Assembly (NCBI RefSeq): GCF_902702915.1
Contig: NZ_LR738849.1
Location: forward strand, 310,001 to 374,000
DNA from: Desulfovibrio sp. 86
GTDB lineage: Bacteria; Desulfobacterota; Desulfovibrionia; Desulfovibrionales; Desulfovibrionaceae
Direction: 5' to 3'
DNA length: 64,000 nt
Program-made: the position numbers and the translations under genes
Notes under the pieces: generated by a model
What the model saw: the letters and a program-made list of their open reading frames with translations, nothing else
Database searches by the model: none
Told to the model about the DNA's origin: nothing
Shown: positions 43,554 through 52,593 of the stretch, piece after piece
Position numbering within the stretch: the first letter of the stretch is position 1
How the letters are laid out: each line of letters begins with the position of its first letter

Positions 43554-43822
43554 CAATTTCTCTAGCGATGCTGTCGCCATCCGTAAGGTTTCTTCGTCGC
43601 CTAACGGTTGCCGCTTGAAATTGCTCTGCTGACGCGAAGGCGGCAGCCGCCACGAAGTGGCGTGGATTCTGGCGAGCTTTAGCCGTTGCGACGAAGGAAG
43701 CTACGGATTAAGACAGCAATTGGTTAATAGAGCGAGCAGCCTGCTGATGGCTGGCGCAAACCACGTTTTTCGCCAGAATGATGCATTGAAACAAGAAGTG
43801 TTTCAAAAGCAAAATGCTCTAG
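43551..43822. repeat. Composite inverted-repeat region related to family B
   Basis: Starts GAGCAATTTC and has GAAATTGCTC at 43617-43626 as its inverse. It then continues with GCCACGAAGTGGCGTGGATTC, shared with B2, and a GACGAAGGAAGCTACGGAT segment inverse to 43572-43600, closing with ATGCTCTAG. The closing CTA is the stop codon of uraA. It looks like a second, larger arrangement built from family B parts. Confidence 0.7.
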
Positions 43823-45078
43823 GATCGGCTGCGGGGCAAAAAGAGGTTGAGCACCACGCCCGTCACAGCCGCAAGGCCTATGCCGCCCAGCTTGAAACTG
43901 CCGATGCTGAACTGCATGCCGCCAACGCCAAAGATGATGATGAGAGCCACGATGATCATGTTTCTTGGCTCCATCAGGTCTTTTCCGGCGCGCACAAGGG
44001 TGTTCAGGCCCACCACCATGATGGCCCCGAAGAGCAGAATCATGATGCCACCCATGACCGGTACGGGTATGGACGACAGAAACGCGCCGATCTTGGACAC
44101 AAAGGAGAGCAGAATGGCCGTCAGCGCCGCCCATGTCATGACGGCGGGGTTGAACACCCTTGTCAGGCTCACAGCGCCGATAACTTCAGCGTAGGTGGTG
44201 CAGGGCGGTCCGCCCACCATGCCCGCTACCATGGTGGCGACGCCGTCGCCAAACATGGTGGTGTGTACGCCGGGATCCTTGAGGTAATCCTTGCCAGTGA
44301 TGGAGCTGATGGCCACAACGTCGCCAAAATGCTCAATGGCCGGGGCCAGGGTTATGGGCATGATGAAAAGGATGGGTTCCCAGGCAAATTCGGGAAAGGT
44401 AAAATGGGGCAGGCTCATCCACGGGGTGGCGACCACCTTTGTCCAGTCGCCGAGGCCAAGATACAGTGAAACCGCAAAACCGGCCGCAATGCCGCACAAG
44501 ATGGGCATAAGGCGCAAAAAGCCCTTGCCCAGCAAAGACACCAGTACCGTGACCAGCAAGGATGTCATTGAAACCCACAAAGCCGTTTCTTCCGGCACAA
44601 GCTGCACCGCGCCGTCGCCGGTCTTGCCGAGAGCCATGTGCACCGCTACCGGGGCCAGAATCAGCCCGATAACCATGATGACAGGCCCGGTAACCACAGG
44701 CGGCAGCACGCGCAGCACCACATCAATGCCGCGCCAGCGGATGAGGCCGCTCAGGATAAAGTAGACAAAACCCGAAAAGACCAGGCCGCCGAGGGTCTGG
44801 GCCATGCCCCAGGTCTGCACCCCGTAAATGATGGGCGCAATAAAGGCAAAGGACGACGCAAGAAAGATGGGCACCTTGCCCCTGGTGCATACCTGAAACA
44901 GCAACGTGCCGACGCCAGCGGTAAACAGGGCCACATTGCTGTCCAGGCCGGTAAGAATGGGCACCAGCACCAATGCGCCAAAGGCCACAAAAAGCATCTG
45001 CGCGCCAATCAGGCAGTCCCTGAAGCGCAGGTTATAGTCGGTGGGCAGATATTCCCGCCGTGGGCTGGCTGAGCTCAT
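43819..45078 (-). CDS. uraA: Uracil permease (NCS2 family)
   Basis: 419 residues with about 14 membrane segments. Family features: DYNLRFRDCLIGAQMLFVAFGALVLVP at the N-terminus, SSFAFIAP, the substrate-site region ALAPAIEHFGDV-like (TLAPAIEHFGDVVAI), GGPPCTTYAEVIGAVSLTRV, and SIPVPVMGGIMILLFG. It imports uracil with protons. It follows upp by 36 bases on the same strand, the classical salvage operon. Its stop codon is inside the flanking repeat. Confidence 0.94.
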   Translation of the reverse strand: MSSASPRREYLPTDYNLRFRDCLIGAQMLFVAFGALVLVPILTGLDSNVALFTAGVGTLLFQVCTRGKVPIFLASSFAFIAPIIYGVQTWGMAQTLGGLVFSGFVYFILSGLIRWRGIDVVLRVLPPVVTGPVIMVIGLILAPVAVHMALGKTGDGAVQLVPEETALWVSMTSLLVTVLVSLLGKGFLRLMPILCGIAAGFAVSLYLGLGDWTKVVATPWMSLPHFTFPEFAWEPILFIMPITLAPAIEHFGDVVAISSITGKDYLKDPGVHTTMFGDGVATMVAGMVGGPPCTTYAEVIGAVSLTRVFNPAVMTWAALTAILLSFVSKIGAFLSSIPVPVMGGIMILLFGAIMVVGLNTLVRAGKDLMEPRNMIIVALIIIFGVGGMQFSIGSFKLGGIGLAAVTGVVLNLFLPRSRS

Positions 45079-45114
45079 ATGCGGCCTCGATGGTGTTACA
45101 GGGTGGGTGCGAAC

Positions 45115-45741
45115 CTACTTGGTGCCGAAAATACGGTCCCCGGCATCGCCGAGTCCAGGGATGATATAGCCGTTTTCATTGAGGTGGTCGTCAATGGCGG
45201 CGGTATATATATCCACATCAGGATGCGCCGCCTGTACTCTGGCGATGCCTTCCGGCGCGCAGACCAGATTGAGGCTGCAGATGTTGCGGCAGCCGTGGCG
45301 CTTCAAAAGTTCTATGGTGGCGATGAGCGAACCGCCCGTGGCCAGCATGGGGTCAAGAATAATGGCAAGACGCTGATCCATGTCGCTGGCGAGCTTGACG
45401 TAGTATTCCACCGGCTGCAGAGTTTCTTCATTGCGGTACAGGCCCACAACGCTGATCTTTGCGCCGGGTATCATGTCCAGCACGCCGTCCATAAGACCGA
45501 TGCCTGCGCGCAGGATGGGCACAACAGTGACCTTCTTGCCGGAAATGGCCTCAATTTCAACAGGCCCGGCCCACCCTTGCACAGTGTGCTTTTCGGTGCG
45601 AAAACCCTTGGTGGCTTCATAAATAAGCAGACCCGCCACTTCATTGGAAACGCTGCGAAATTCGCTGGTGGAGGTGGATTCCATACGCAAAATGCCAATC
45701 TTGTGGCGAACAAGAGGATGATCTACAACGTAAACTGCCAT
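45115..45741 (-). CDS. upp: Uracil phosphoribosyltransferase
   Basis: 208 residues, standard length. PRPP-binding loop [20 protein letters not shown] (about 128-147) and uracil-binding end [17 protein letters not shown]. It converts uracil and PRPP to UMP in the cytoplasm. AGGAGG lies just before the ATG. First gene of the upp-uraA operon. Confidence 0.96.
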   Translation of the reverse strand: MAVYVVDHPLVRHKIGILRMESTSTSEFRSVSNEVAGLLIYEATKGFRTEKHTVQGWAGPVEIEAISGKKVTVVPILRAGIGLMDGVLDMIPGAKISVVGLYRNEETLQPVEYYVKLASDMDQRLAIILDPMLATGGSLIATIELLKRHGCRNICSLNLVCAPEGIARVQAAHPDVDIYTAAIDDHLNENGYIIPGLGDAGDRIFGTK

Positions 45742-45937
45742 GGAGCCTCCTTATGGGCATTGGCTAACGTGCTGTTTTAATGAGATATAAAACTGAATAA
45801 GGTTATTCTTGAGACGGCCGCTTGTCAAGCAATATGCATGCCCATAGGGCCACGCTCATCTTGCCGACTACTTCCTCTTGCGTGTGGCGGCAGATGGTGA
45901 CAAAATATTTTAAACGCAAATTATTCGGAGGAACCCC

Positions 45938-47038
45938 ATGCCCGCCAAAGTTTTTTATACAGACAGCCAATCCCGCTCCAATGAAGAAAGCAATCTCGCT
46001 AAAGTGGCTCGTCTGTGCGATGCCCTTAACTTCAAAAAATTCATCAAAAAAAATGAATTAACCGCTGTAAAATTGCATTTTGGCGAATACGGCAACGATA
46101 CGCACCTGAACCCCACCCTGGTGCGCCAGGTTATCAACAAAATCACCGCCGCTGGCGGCAAGCCTTTTCTTACAGACACCACAACACTGTATTCCGGCAG
46201 CCGGCACAATGCGGTTGACCATCTGCAAACCGCATATCTGCAAGGATTTGCACCTTCCGTGGTAGCCGCTCCTGTGGTTATCGCCGACGGGCTGTTCGGC
46301 GATAACGACGTGCCCGTGCGCATCAACTGCAAGCATTTCAAAGAAGTCCACATCGCTACCGAAATCAACAAGGCTCCGGCCCTGGTGGTGCTGAGCCATT
46401 TCAAGGGCCATCAGATGGCCGGATTCGGCGGCGCCATCAAAAATCTTGCCATGGGCGGCGCGTCGGTACGCGGCAAGAGGGAACAGCACGCCACCCATGT
46501 GAGCGTGAACGAAGATGCCTGTATCGGCTGCGGCAAATGCGTGCGCGCCTGTCCTCAGGACGCCCTGAGCATACAAAAGAAAAAAAGCAAGGTGGACATA
46601 TCCCGTTGCGTGGGCTGCTTTGAATGCATGACGGTCTGTCCCGCCGCTGCCATCAGCGTTGACTGGGAGACGGAAATGGAACCCTTCATGGAGCGCTTGA
46701 CCGAATACGCCTATGGCGTGGTCAAGGGCAGAAAAAAGCGCGTCTGCTATATCAACTTTGTCCTCAACGTCACGCCGGACTGTGACTGCGTGGGCTGGAG
46801 CGACATGCCCATGGTGCCCAATATCGGCATACTGGCCTCCACCGACCCCGTCGCCCTGGATCAGGCATGCTTTGACCTCGTGAACAAGGCCCCCAGCCTG
46901 AGCGGCGAATGCTGCGATAAAAAAGGCAAGCAGGACAAATTCACGGCACGCTGGCCCTACACCCTTGGCCCGGTGCAGCTCAAGTACGGGGAAGAAATCG
47001 GCCTCGGCAGCCGCAAATACGATCTTGTAAAAATTTAG
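45938..47038 (+). CDS. DUF362 family protein with two 4Fe-4S motifs
   Basis: 366 residues, with GGAGG before the ATG. The DUF362 domain surrounds a ferredoxin insertion (about 188-240): CIGCGKCVRACP and CVGCFECMTVCP, each able to hold one 4Fe-4S cluster. KLHFGEYGNDTHLNP and SHFKGHQMAGFGGAIKNLAMG are family hallmarks. It is cytoplasmic and common in anaerobes; the reaction is unknown, though an electron-transfer or sulfur role fits. Divergent from upp. Confidence 0.9.
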   Translation: MPAKVFYTDSQSRSNEESNLAKVARLCDALNFKKFIKKNELTAVKLHFGEYGNDTHLNPTLVRQVINKITAAGGKPFLTDTTTLYSGSRHNAVDHLQTAYLQGFAPSVVAAPVVIADGLFGDNDVPVRINCKHFKEVHIATEINKAPALVVLSHFKGHQMAGFGGAIKNLAMGGASVRGKREQHATHVSVNEDACIGCGKCVRACPQDALSIQKKKSKVDISRCVGCFECMTVCPAAAISVDWETEMEPFMERLTEYAYGVVKGRKKRVCYINFVLNVTPDCDCVGWSDMPMVPNIGILASTDPVALDQACFDLVNKAPSLSGECCDKKGKQDKFTARWPYTLGPVQLKYGEEIGLGSRKYDLVKI

Positions 47039-47066
47039 CCAGAACAGATTAACGTTGGAATGCTCT

Positions 47067-47120
47067 GTGGGGGAGGGACCCTTTTGCATAAGGGTCTCCT
47101 CCCCCACACCCCCACCCCCT
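47067..47120. repeat. Family C repeat, copy C2
   Basis: GTGGGGGAGGGACCCTTTT, loop, AAGGGTCTCCTCCCCCAC, then ACCCCCACCCCCTAAAA. On the minus strand this is the G-run tail plus hairpin seen in C3 and C4. Preceded by GAACAGATTAACGTTGGAATGCTCTG, a family B-like end. It follows the DUF362 gene. Confidence 0.88.
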
Positions 47121-47131
47121 AAAACCTCTAC

Positions 47132-47270
47132 TGCTCAAGCCCGCACATGGGCATCCCCCCGCGTCTCCATTCAAGGACGCGCCCGATTCCTTATTGCACA
47201 CCACCTCAAATTCATAGTGCTTCAGCCCGCGCACGGGGCGCCCTCCCGCATTGCATTCTTAGGACGCTCC
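47132..47270. repeat. Direct repeat of a ~52-bp unit
   Basis: A unit beginning TGCTCAAGCCCGCACATGGG and ending AAGGACGC (47132-47181) recurs at 47218-47267 beginning TGCTTCAGCCCGCGCACGGG and ending TAGGACGC. They are about 75 percent alike by eye and 34-37 bases apart. It lies in the 470-bp gap before the antiporter gene, where I see no gene. Confidence 0.6.
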
Positions 47271-47510
47271 GGTTTCTGATCGCCGTTTGCTGCATCCCAA
47301 CAGCCTGTTCTTAACGACGATTCCCCCCGCGTGACAGGTGCGGCAAGACCTGCATAATGGGCCTTAGCCTGCTGAAACTTCTGCCTTCCACATCTGAAAC
47401 CGCCATCACTCTCAGGCTCCGCCTTTTTAAAAATAAGCTACTTAGCTGTATTCATTGAAGAGACTTGCGCGCCAGTGGGTGCAATGCTATTTTTGGACCA
47501 CGGAGGCCCC

Positions 47511-49538
47511 ATGGACGTGCCCTTACTTTATGAAATAGTCACCATTTTTCTGCTTTCCATCTTCGTCACCGTTACCTGCAACAAAATCAAGCTCCCCGCC
47601 ACTGTGGGTTTTTTGCTTACGGGCGTTTTGTGCGGCCCCTCGCTGCTTGGCATAGTCAGCGACCGTGACGCCATTGACCATGTGGCCGAAATCGGCGTGG
47701 CCATGCTGCTGTTCACCATTGGCATGGAACTTTCGGGCGAGGCCCTCAACCGGCTGAAACGCCCTGTTTTTCTGGGCGGCAGCCTGCAAATCGGGCTTAC
47801 TGTTCTGGTCGTCATGGGTCTTGCCCTTTTTGGCGGCTATACCTATCAGCAGGGCATCTTTATGGGCTGCCTGGTCGCGCTTTCGTCCTCGGCCGTTGTG
47901 CTGCGCATCATGCAGGAGCGCGGTTCAACCAATACGCCCACGGGCCGCCTGTCTCTCGCCATCCTGGTTTTTCAGGACATCATGGTGGCCCCCATGCTGC
48001 TGTGCGTGCCCCTGCTTTCCGGCACCCTCGACCTCTCGTTGAAAGACGCCCTTTTTTCCACCCTGTGGGTGGTTCTGGCGCTGGGGGGCGTACTGCTTTT
48101 CGCGCGCTTCGGCCTTGACCGCCTCATGGAGGCGGTGGTGCGAACCCGCACCAGAGAAATCCTGCTGCTCACCACCCTCGGTCTGTGCCTCGGCATGGCC
48201 CTGCTGACAAACACGCTGGGGCTTTCGCTGTCGCTGGGCGCGTTTATGGCTGGCCTTCTGCTGGCCCGATCCGAATACAGCATGAGCGTCATTTCGGGTA
48301 TTCTGCCCTACCGCGACGTTTTCATGAGCCTTTTTTTCATCTCCGTGGGCATGATGCTCAACGTGGATTTTTTCGGGCAGCACTTCTTTTCCATTATCGG
48401 GCTCACGGCTCTGTTCATCGTGGTCAAAAGTCTGCTCACCCTGCCCGCCGTTCTGGTGCAGGGCTATCCCCTGCGCGCGGCCATCATCACCTCTCTTTCA
48501 CTGGCTCAGGTGGGTGAATTTGGCTTTGTTCTGGCGGCATCGGGCCTGGCCGCCGGGCTTTTTGACATGGAAGCCTATCAGAACTTTCTGGATGTCAGCG
48601 TGCTGACCATGATGCTTACCCCCGGTCTCATGCTCATTGCCCCGCGCCTGGCCGACAAACTGGTCGGTCAGCAGGGCGCGTCCACGCAGGCGGCGCAAGA
48701 TGCCGACGAGGGCGAAAGCAACCTGAAAGATCACCTTATCATCGTGGGCTTCGGCATCAGCGGCAAGCATCTGGCCCACGTGGCCAAGGAATCGGGCATT
48801 GAATACACGATTCTGGAAATGAACCCCGAAACCGTCAGCCGGTACCGCCACAAAGAACCCATTGCCCACGGCGACGCCTCGCAGCCCGTGGTGCTGGAGC
48901 ATCTGGGCGTCACCAGGGCTCGGGTGCTTGTCATCGTCATTTCCGATCCTTCGGCCGTGAGGGCCATCACCATTGAGGCCCGCCGCTTCAACCCCAACCT
49001 GCACATTATCGCCCGCACGCGGTTTGTGACCGAAGTGGCGGCATTGCGGCAACTGGGCGCGGACGAGGTCATTGCCGAAGAATTTGAAACCTCCATCGAG
49101 ATTTTCACCCGTGTTCTCACCCAGTATCTTGTTCCCCGACAGGATATTGATACGTTTGCGGCCCGCATACGTCAGGAAAACTACCGCATGATCCGCCGCA
49201 TGAGCTCCCCTGAAGACTCGCTGAGCAGCACCATAAACCGCCTGCCGGACATGGGCGTGCAAGCCGTGCGCCTTGGGGCGGCCTCGCCCCTGTGCGGGCA
49301 GAGCCTCGCCCAGAGCGAACTGCGCCGCCGCCATGCGGTCACGGTCATCGCCATCTTGCGCGAAGGAATCACCCATGCTTCCCCCGGCGCGGATGACGTG
49401 TTTGAACCTGGCGACGTTGTTTACCTTTTTGGCAAAACAGACAAGATCATCGCCATTACGCCGCTTTTTTCCGGCCCGGTGCGGCCGTCGGCAAAAGGCA
49501 AGGACAGTGGCAAAGAACAGGTCCAACCGGCACTCTGA
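47511..49538 (+). CDS. KefB/KefC-like cation:proton antiporter (CPA2) with TrkA domains
   Basis: 675 residues from ATG 47511, which has GGAGG upstream; a GTG 12 codons earlier is less likely. Residues about 1-385 form the Na+/H+ exchanger membrane domain (roughly 12 helices; LLFTIGMELS, LSSSAVVLRIM and VFQDIMVAPML are typical). A TrkA-N Rossmann domain starts near 403 (HLIIVGFGISGKHLA) and a TrkA-C domain covers about 577-660. It exports K+ or Na+ for H+, gated by nucleotides or glutathione-like ligands in relatives. Confidence 0.92.
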   Translation: MDVPLLYEIVTIFLLSIFVTVTCNKIKLPATVGFLLTGVLCGPSLLGIVSDRDAIDHVAEIGVAMLLFTIGMELSGEALNRLKRPVFLGGSLQIGLTVLVVMGLALFGGYTYQQGIFMGCLVALSSSAVVLRIMQERGSTNTPTGRLSLAILVFQDIMVAPMLLCVPLLSGTLDLSLKDALFSTLWVVLALGGVLLFARFGLDRLMEAVVRTRTREILLLTTLGLCLGMALLTNTLGLSLSLGAFMAGLLLARSEYSMSVISGILPYRDVFMSLFFISVGMMLNVDFFGQHFFSIIGLTALFIVVKSLLTLPAVLVQGYPLRAAIITSLSLAQVGEFGFVLAASGLAAGLFDMEAYQNFLDVSVLTMMLTPGLMLIAPRLADKLVGQQGASTQAAQDADEGESNLKDHLIIVGFGISGKHLAHVAKESGIEYTILEMNPETVSRYRHKEPIAHGDASQPVVLEHLGVTRARVLVIVISDPSAVRAITIEARRFNPNLHIIARTRFVTEVAALRQLGADEVIAEEFETSIEIFTRVLTQYLVPRQDIDTFAARIRQENYRMIRRMSSPEDSLSSTINRLPDMGVQAVRLGAASPLCGQSLAQSELRRRHAVTVIAILREGITHASPGADDVFEPGDVVYLFGKTDKIIAITPLFSGPVRPSAKGKDSGKEQVQPAL

Positions 49539-49592
49539 GCGGCCAATTCCTTTTATCAGGAAAGCTTGCGCATTTTTCCGTAGCCGTCTAGG

Positions 49593-49638
49593 ATGTCAGA
49601 CCACCTTTTGCAACGGACAGGCGGTCTGACATCTTTTT
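49593..49638 (+). terminator. Terminator after the antiporter gene
   Basis: TGTCAGACCACC/GGCGGTCTGACA with a ~14-base loop, then CTTTTTTT. It ends about 12 bases before the next start codon, so it also controls read-through into the next gene row. Confidence 0.85.
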
Positions 49639-49649
49639 TTGAGGGCCAT

Positions 49650-50081
49650 ATGCAGGATCATACCGAATTGCGCAAGCTGCTTGAGCAGGCGCGGCGCATT
49701 GCCATAGTGGGCGCCAAGGACAAACCCGGCCAGGCCGTTGACCGCGTGGGCCGCTACCTTATGAACGCGGGTTACGAGGTCTACCCAGTGCACCCTGTGC
49801 GCGCGACGGTATGGGGCCTCACGGCCTACCCCCATCTTGCGGCCCTGCCCTGCCCCGTGGACATCATCAATCTTTTTCGCGCTCCAGAGTATTGCCCGGA
49901 TCACGCCCGCGAAGTACTGGCCCTGCCCTGGCGGCCTTCACTTTTCTGGATGCAACTGGGCATACGGTCGCCCGAAGCGCGCGCGCTGCTGAACTCCACA
50001 GGCATCACCGTGGTTGAAGACGCCTGCATCATGGTGGAACACGCCCGCCTGCTGCCCAACGCTGCCAAGACTCAAGGATAA
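49650..50081 (+). CDS. CoA-binding domain protein (YccU type)
   Basis: 143 residues from ATG 49650 with GAGGG upstream. It is a single Rossmann-type CoA-binding domain: RIAIVGAKDKPGQAVDRVGRYL, GYEVYPVHP, VDIINLFRAPE and a final TVVEDACIMVEHARL. Relatives bind CoA; the function is unknown. The next gene starts four bases after its stop. Confidence 0.88.
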   Translation: MQDHTELRKLLEQARRIAIVGAKDKPGQAVDRVGRYLMNAGYEVYPVHPVRATVWGLTAYPHLAALPCPVDIINLFRAPEYCPDHAREVLALPWRPSLFWMQLGIRSPEARALLNSTGITVVEDACIMVEHARLLPNAAKTQG

Positions 50082-50085
50082 ACTC

Positions 50086-50535
50086 ATGCCTGTTGCACCG
50101 GATACGGTTTTCAATTGCCACATGTGCGGCCACTGCTGCGAAGGCCGCGGCGGCATTGTGGTCAGCCCAACCGACCTTGCGCGCCTGGCTGCCCACATGG
50201 GCCAGAGCCCGGAAACCGTTGTTGAGCGTTACTGCTACCATGTTGGGGGCAAGCTGAAGATACGCAGCGGTTCCGACGGCTACTGCGTCTTTTTCAAACA
50301 GGGGCAGGGCTGCGGCGTACACGAGGGCAAACCCGCCATATGCCGTGCATGGCCTTTTTTTCGCGGCAACATTGAAGACTCCACGAGCCTTTCCATGGCC
50401 AAGGAGTTCTGCCCTGGCATCCGTCCGGAAACCCGGCACGCCGACTTTGCCCAGGCCGGACGCGACTACCTGCTGCAAAACGGCCTGCTGGCCAATGACA
50501 GCAGTTGCGAAGCCAACGCCCTTATCCTCAAGTAA
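50086..50535 (+). CDS. YkgJ-type cysteine cluster protein
   Basis: 149 residues from ATG 50086; its AAGGA site overlaps the end of the previous gene. The Cys cluster is CHMCGHCCEG at the N-terminus, then CVFFKQGQGCGVHEGKPAICRAWPFF and FCPG, matching the CxxCxxCC...C...C...C pattern that binds zinc or an Fe-S cluster. Cytoplasmic. Part of a tight three-gene row with the CoA-binding and J-domain genes. Confidence 0.88.
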   Translation: MPVAPDTVFNCHMCGHCCEGRGGIVVSPTDLARLAAHMGQSPETVVERYCYHVGGKLKIRSGSDGYCVFFKQGQGCGVHEGKPAICRAWPFFRGNIEDSTSLSMAKEFCPGIRPETRHADFAQAGRDYLLQNGLLANDSSCEANALILK

Positions 50536-50538
50536 GTC

Positions 50539-51570
50539 ATGCGACGCCGCACCCGCCAGATATCGCTCAAGGAATGCTACGCCATTCTCAAGCTTGAGAA
50601 AAATGCCGACCTTGCAGCAGTAAAAAGGGCTTACCGCAGGCGCGCCTTTGAACTGCACCCCGACCTGAACCCCGGAAACGCCGAGGCCAGCCGGGACTTT
50701 CAGTTGCTTAACGAGGCATATGTCGCTCTTTCCGGCATTCTCACCCATGAGGATGAGGTGAGAAAAAAGAGCGAAGCCCGCCAAGAAACGCGGAAAGAAG
50801 CACGGCAGGAAGCACGCAAAAGCAAAAAGGAAAGCGCGGGCGCTAAAGACCCTGGCCCGGCCGACGCAAAACAGGAAGACAAAAGCGCGTCCCAGCCCCC
50901 GCCCTCCGGCGAGGACACGGCAAAAACCGCTGGAAGCCAGGAGAAGGGGCAGAACGCCAGCCAGTCCGGCACGGCGCAAGGCGGACAAAACAGCGCAGAG
51001 GATAAAACCTCCGCCGAGGATCAGGCCGAGAGTTCCCGCGCCGACGCTGCGGGAGCGGCCTATGCCGAACAGGACGTGCTGCGCGATCTGCTCAATGATC
51101 CTTTTGCCCGCCGCGTTTTTGAAGATATTTACAGCGAGTTGAACAAGCAGCAGGCAGAGAAGGCGCAGCAGGAAGAACCGCAACAGCAGGAGGCGGAATC
51201 CGCCCCGCAAAACCGAGCAAAGCCCAAGGCGGCAAAAATAAAGAAAAACGCCGCGCTGCATAAAGAGAATCTGGCCGGGAGCACAGCCACATGGTCCTCT
51301 GAAATGGCCCGTGGCGTCACCGGCATGGTCAAGGACTGGCTGCGCCGCCAGATTGACGAAGAACAAAGCCTTACCCTGCCCGCAAGCAACCTTGCGCCGG
51401 GCTGCCGTGTGCGCTTACAGATCCGCCAGGGCCTTCAGGCTGAACTCAAAACCGTTGAAATAACCCTGCCGCCGGATTTTTCTGTGGGCAGACCCGTTCG
51501 CCTGCGCGGTCTGGGCAAACGCGTAGGGCCATGGCAAGGCGACCTTTACCTGACGCTGTATACTGAATAG
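50539..51570 (+). CDS. J-domain co-chaperone (CbpA/DnaJ-like, no zinc finger)
   Basis: 343 residues, starting 3 bases after the previous stop. The J domain (about 7-70) keeps the HPD motif (H40-D42). A ~170-residue low-complexity linker follows, rich in Lys, Ala, Gln, Glu and Ser. The last ~70 residues (LAPGCRVRLQIRQG to LTLYTE) match the C-terminal substrate-binding barrel of DnaJ proteins. There is no CxxCxGxG zinc domain. It should stimulate DnaK. A strong terminator follows. Confidence 0.88.
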   Translation: MRRRTRQISLKECYAILKLEKNADLAAVKRAYRRRAFELHPDLNPGNAEASRDFQLLNEAYVALSGILTHEDEVRKKSEARQETRKEARQEARKSKKESAGAKDPGPADAKQEDKSASQPPPSGEDTAKTAGSQEKGQNASQSGTAQGGQNSAEDKTSAEDQAESSRADAAGAAYAEQDVLRDLLNDPFARRVFEDIYSELNKQQAEKAQQEEPQQQEAESAPQNRAKPKAAKIKKNAALHKENLAGSTATWSSEMARGVTGMVKDWLRRQIDEEQSLTLPASNLAPGCRVRLQIRQGLQAELKTVEITLPPDFSVGRPVRLRGLGKRVGPWQGDLYLTLYTE

Positions 51571-51586
51571 CGTCATACGCAGTCAG

Positions 51587-51623
51587 GCCGGGCGATTTCA
51601 CGCTGCCCGGCTTTTTTTCTTTT
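51587..51623 (+). terminator. Terminator after the J-domain gene
   Basis: GCCGGGC/GCCCGGC stem with an 11-base loop and a long T-rich tail. Confidence 0.88.
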
Positions 51624-51821
51624 ATTTTGCCCTTGCCGCAAGGCAACTTGCGCCCCATATCTGCAATTCCGCATCCTACATGCAGTGCGCCGCTCTTTTG
51701 CCCCAAACGGCTTGGCTATAATCATCGTCAATCATAAAACCTGGTTGACATGTTTTTGATAGCATGAAATTATATTCACAAGAGTTTGCAACAGTGTTGC
51801 AAATATCCAGCCCAACGCGAA

Positions 51822-51912
51822 TGACGACCATGAGAGAGCTTGCTGCTTGACAGCACGCCGAAGGGGCAAGAGCAATCGAAACTCTCAGGCAAAAGGATCA
51901 TGGTCGGACGCA
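51822..51912 (+). promoter_or_regulatory. Glycine riboswitch (single aptamer)
   Basis: The conserved blocks of the gcvT-type aptamer are all there in order: GACCATGAGAGAGC (51826-51839, opening the P1 stem), ACGCCGAAGGGGCAA, then ACTCTCAGGCAAAAGGA and ATGGTC closing P1. No second aptamer of the same quality follows, so it is a singlet; the partial CACTCTGAAGTTGGCAAGC just after could be a ghost aptamer. It lies about 680 bases before cycA, a glycine permease gene, which fits the ligand. Confidence 0.95.
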
Positions 51913-52593
51913 CTCTGAAGTTGGCAAGCGCTAATGACAGAAGTTGAACCTCTTGAGCGGGATGACCTGTCATGGCGTTGTTCTATTCGATGGCTCCGCC
52001 CTGGTGCGCGGCTTCTCTAAGGTACAATACCCATCACTGACCACAAGTCGGATCGCGCCCGCAGGTTCTGCGGGCGGCCAGCCGTACCGACAAAATCTGG
52101 CTCCCCCTCACTTCTTGCCCAGCCTGCTTCAGCCATTGGCTTTGTGCCCTTGGACGCCATCTTCTGGCGCGGATGCCCCTTATAAAGGATCATCCGCTCT
52201 GCGCGTTTTTTTATAAAAATACGCACCGCGAAATGCCCGCAAAGCGAACCAGCTTCGCCCCAACGCCGACATTGCAGCGTGAAATGGCTCTGGTGCGCAC
52301 TCCACCCCATGTGTGGGTGGGTCATGCGTTGAAGATCTTTTGCAATTCACCTGCCGCAACAGACTTTCTGGCCGTTCCGCCTCAGGACAGCCAGTAGCCT
52401 GTTTTTTACTGTGTCAATACTGGCCGTAAGGAGACTGTCAACGCCGTTTACCAACATATTGAAGCACAAGGAGGAGAATGTTTGCAATGACAATGCAGAA
52501 ACCTCTGCCTGATGCGGCAAGCTTCTGCCCGTAGAGCAACATTGCCTGATATCACAAAATCGGTGCATTAACCCCCAAACAGGGAGACGTATC
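51913..52593 (+). other. Long leader between the glycine riboswitch and cycA
   Basis: About 680 bp with no convincing gene. GCGCCCGCAGGTTCTGCGGGCGGCC (two pieces around 52057-52080) forms a hairpin, and a CTCTGCGCG-TTTTTTT segment at 52197-52212 could be an intrinsic terminator, i.e. a possible expression platform far from the aptamer. A second promoter for cycA is also possible. Confidence 0.5.

Noticed and set aside
51913..52000. Second glycine aptamer
   Set aside because: Only a CACTCTGAAGTTGGCAAGC fragment is seen; the CGCCGAAGG and CTCAGGCAAAAGGA blocks are not repeated.
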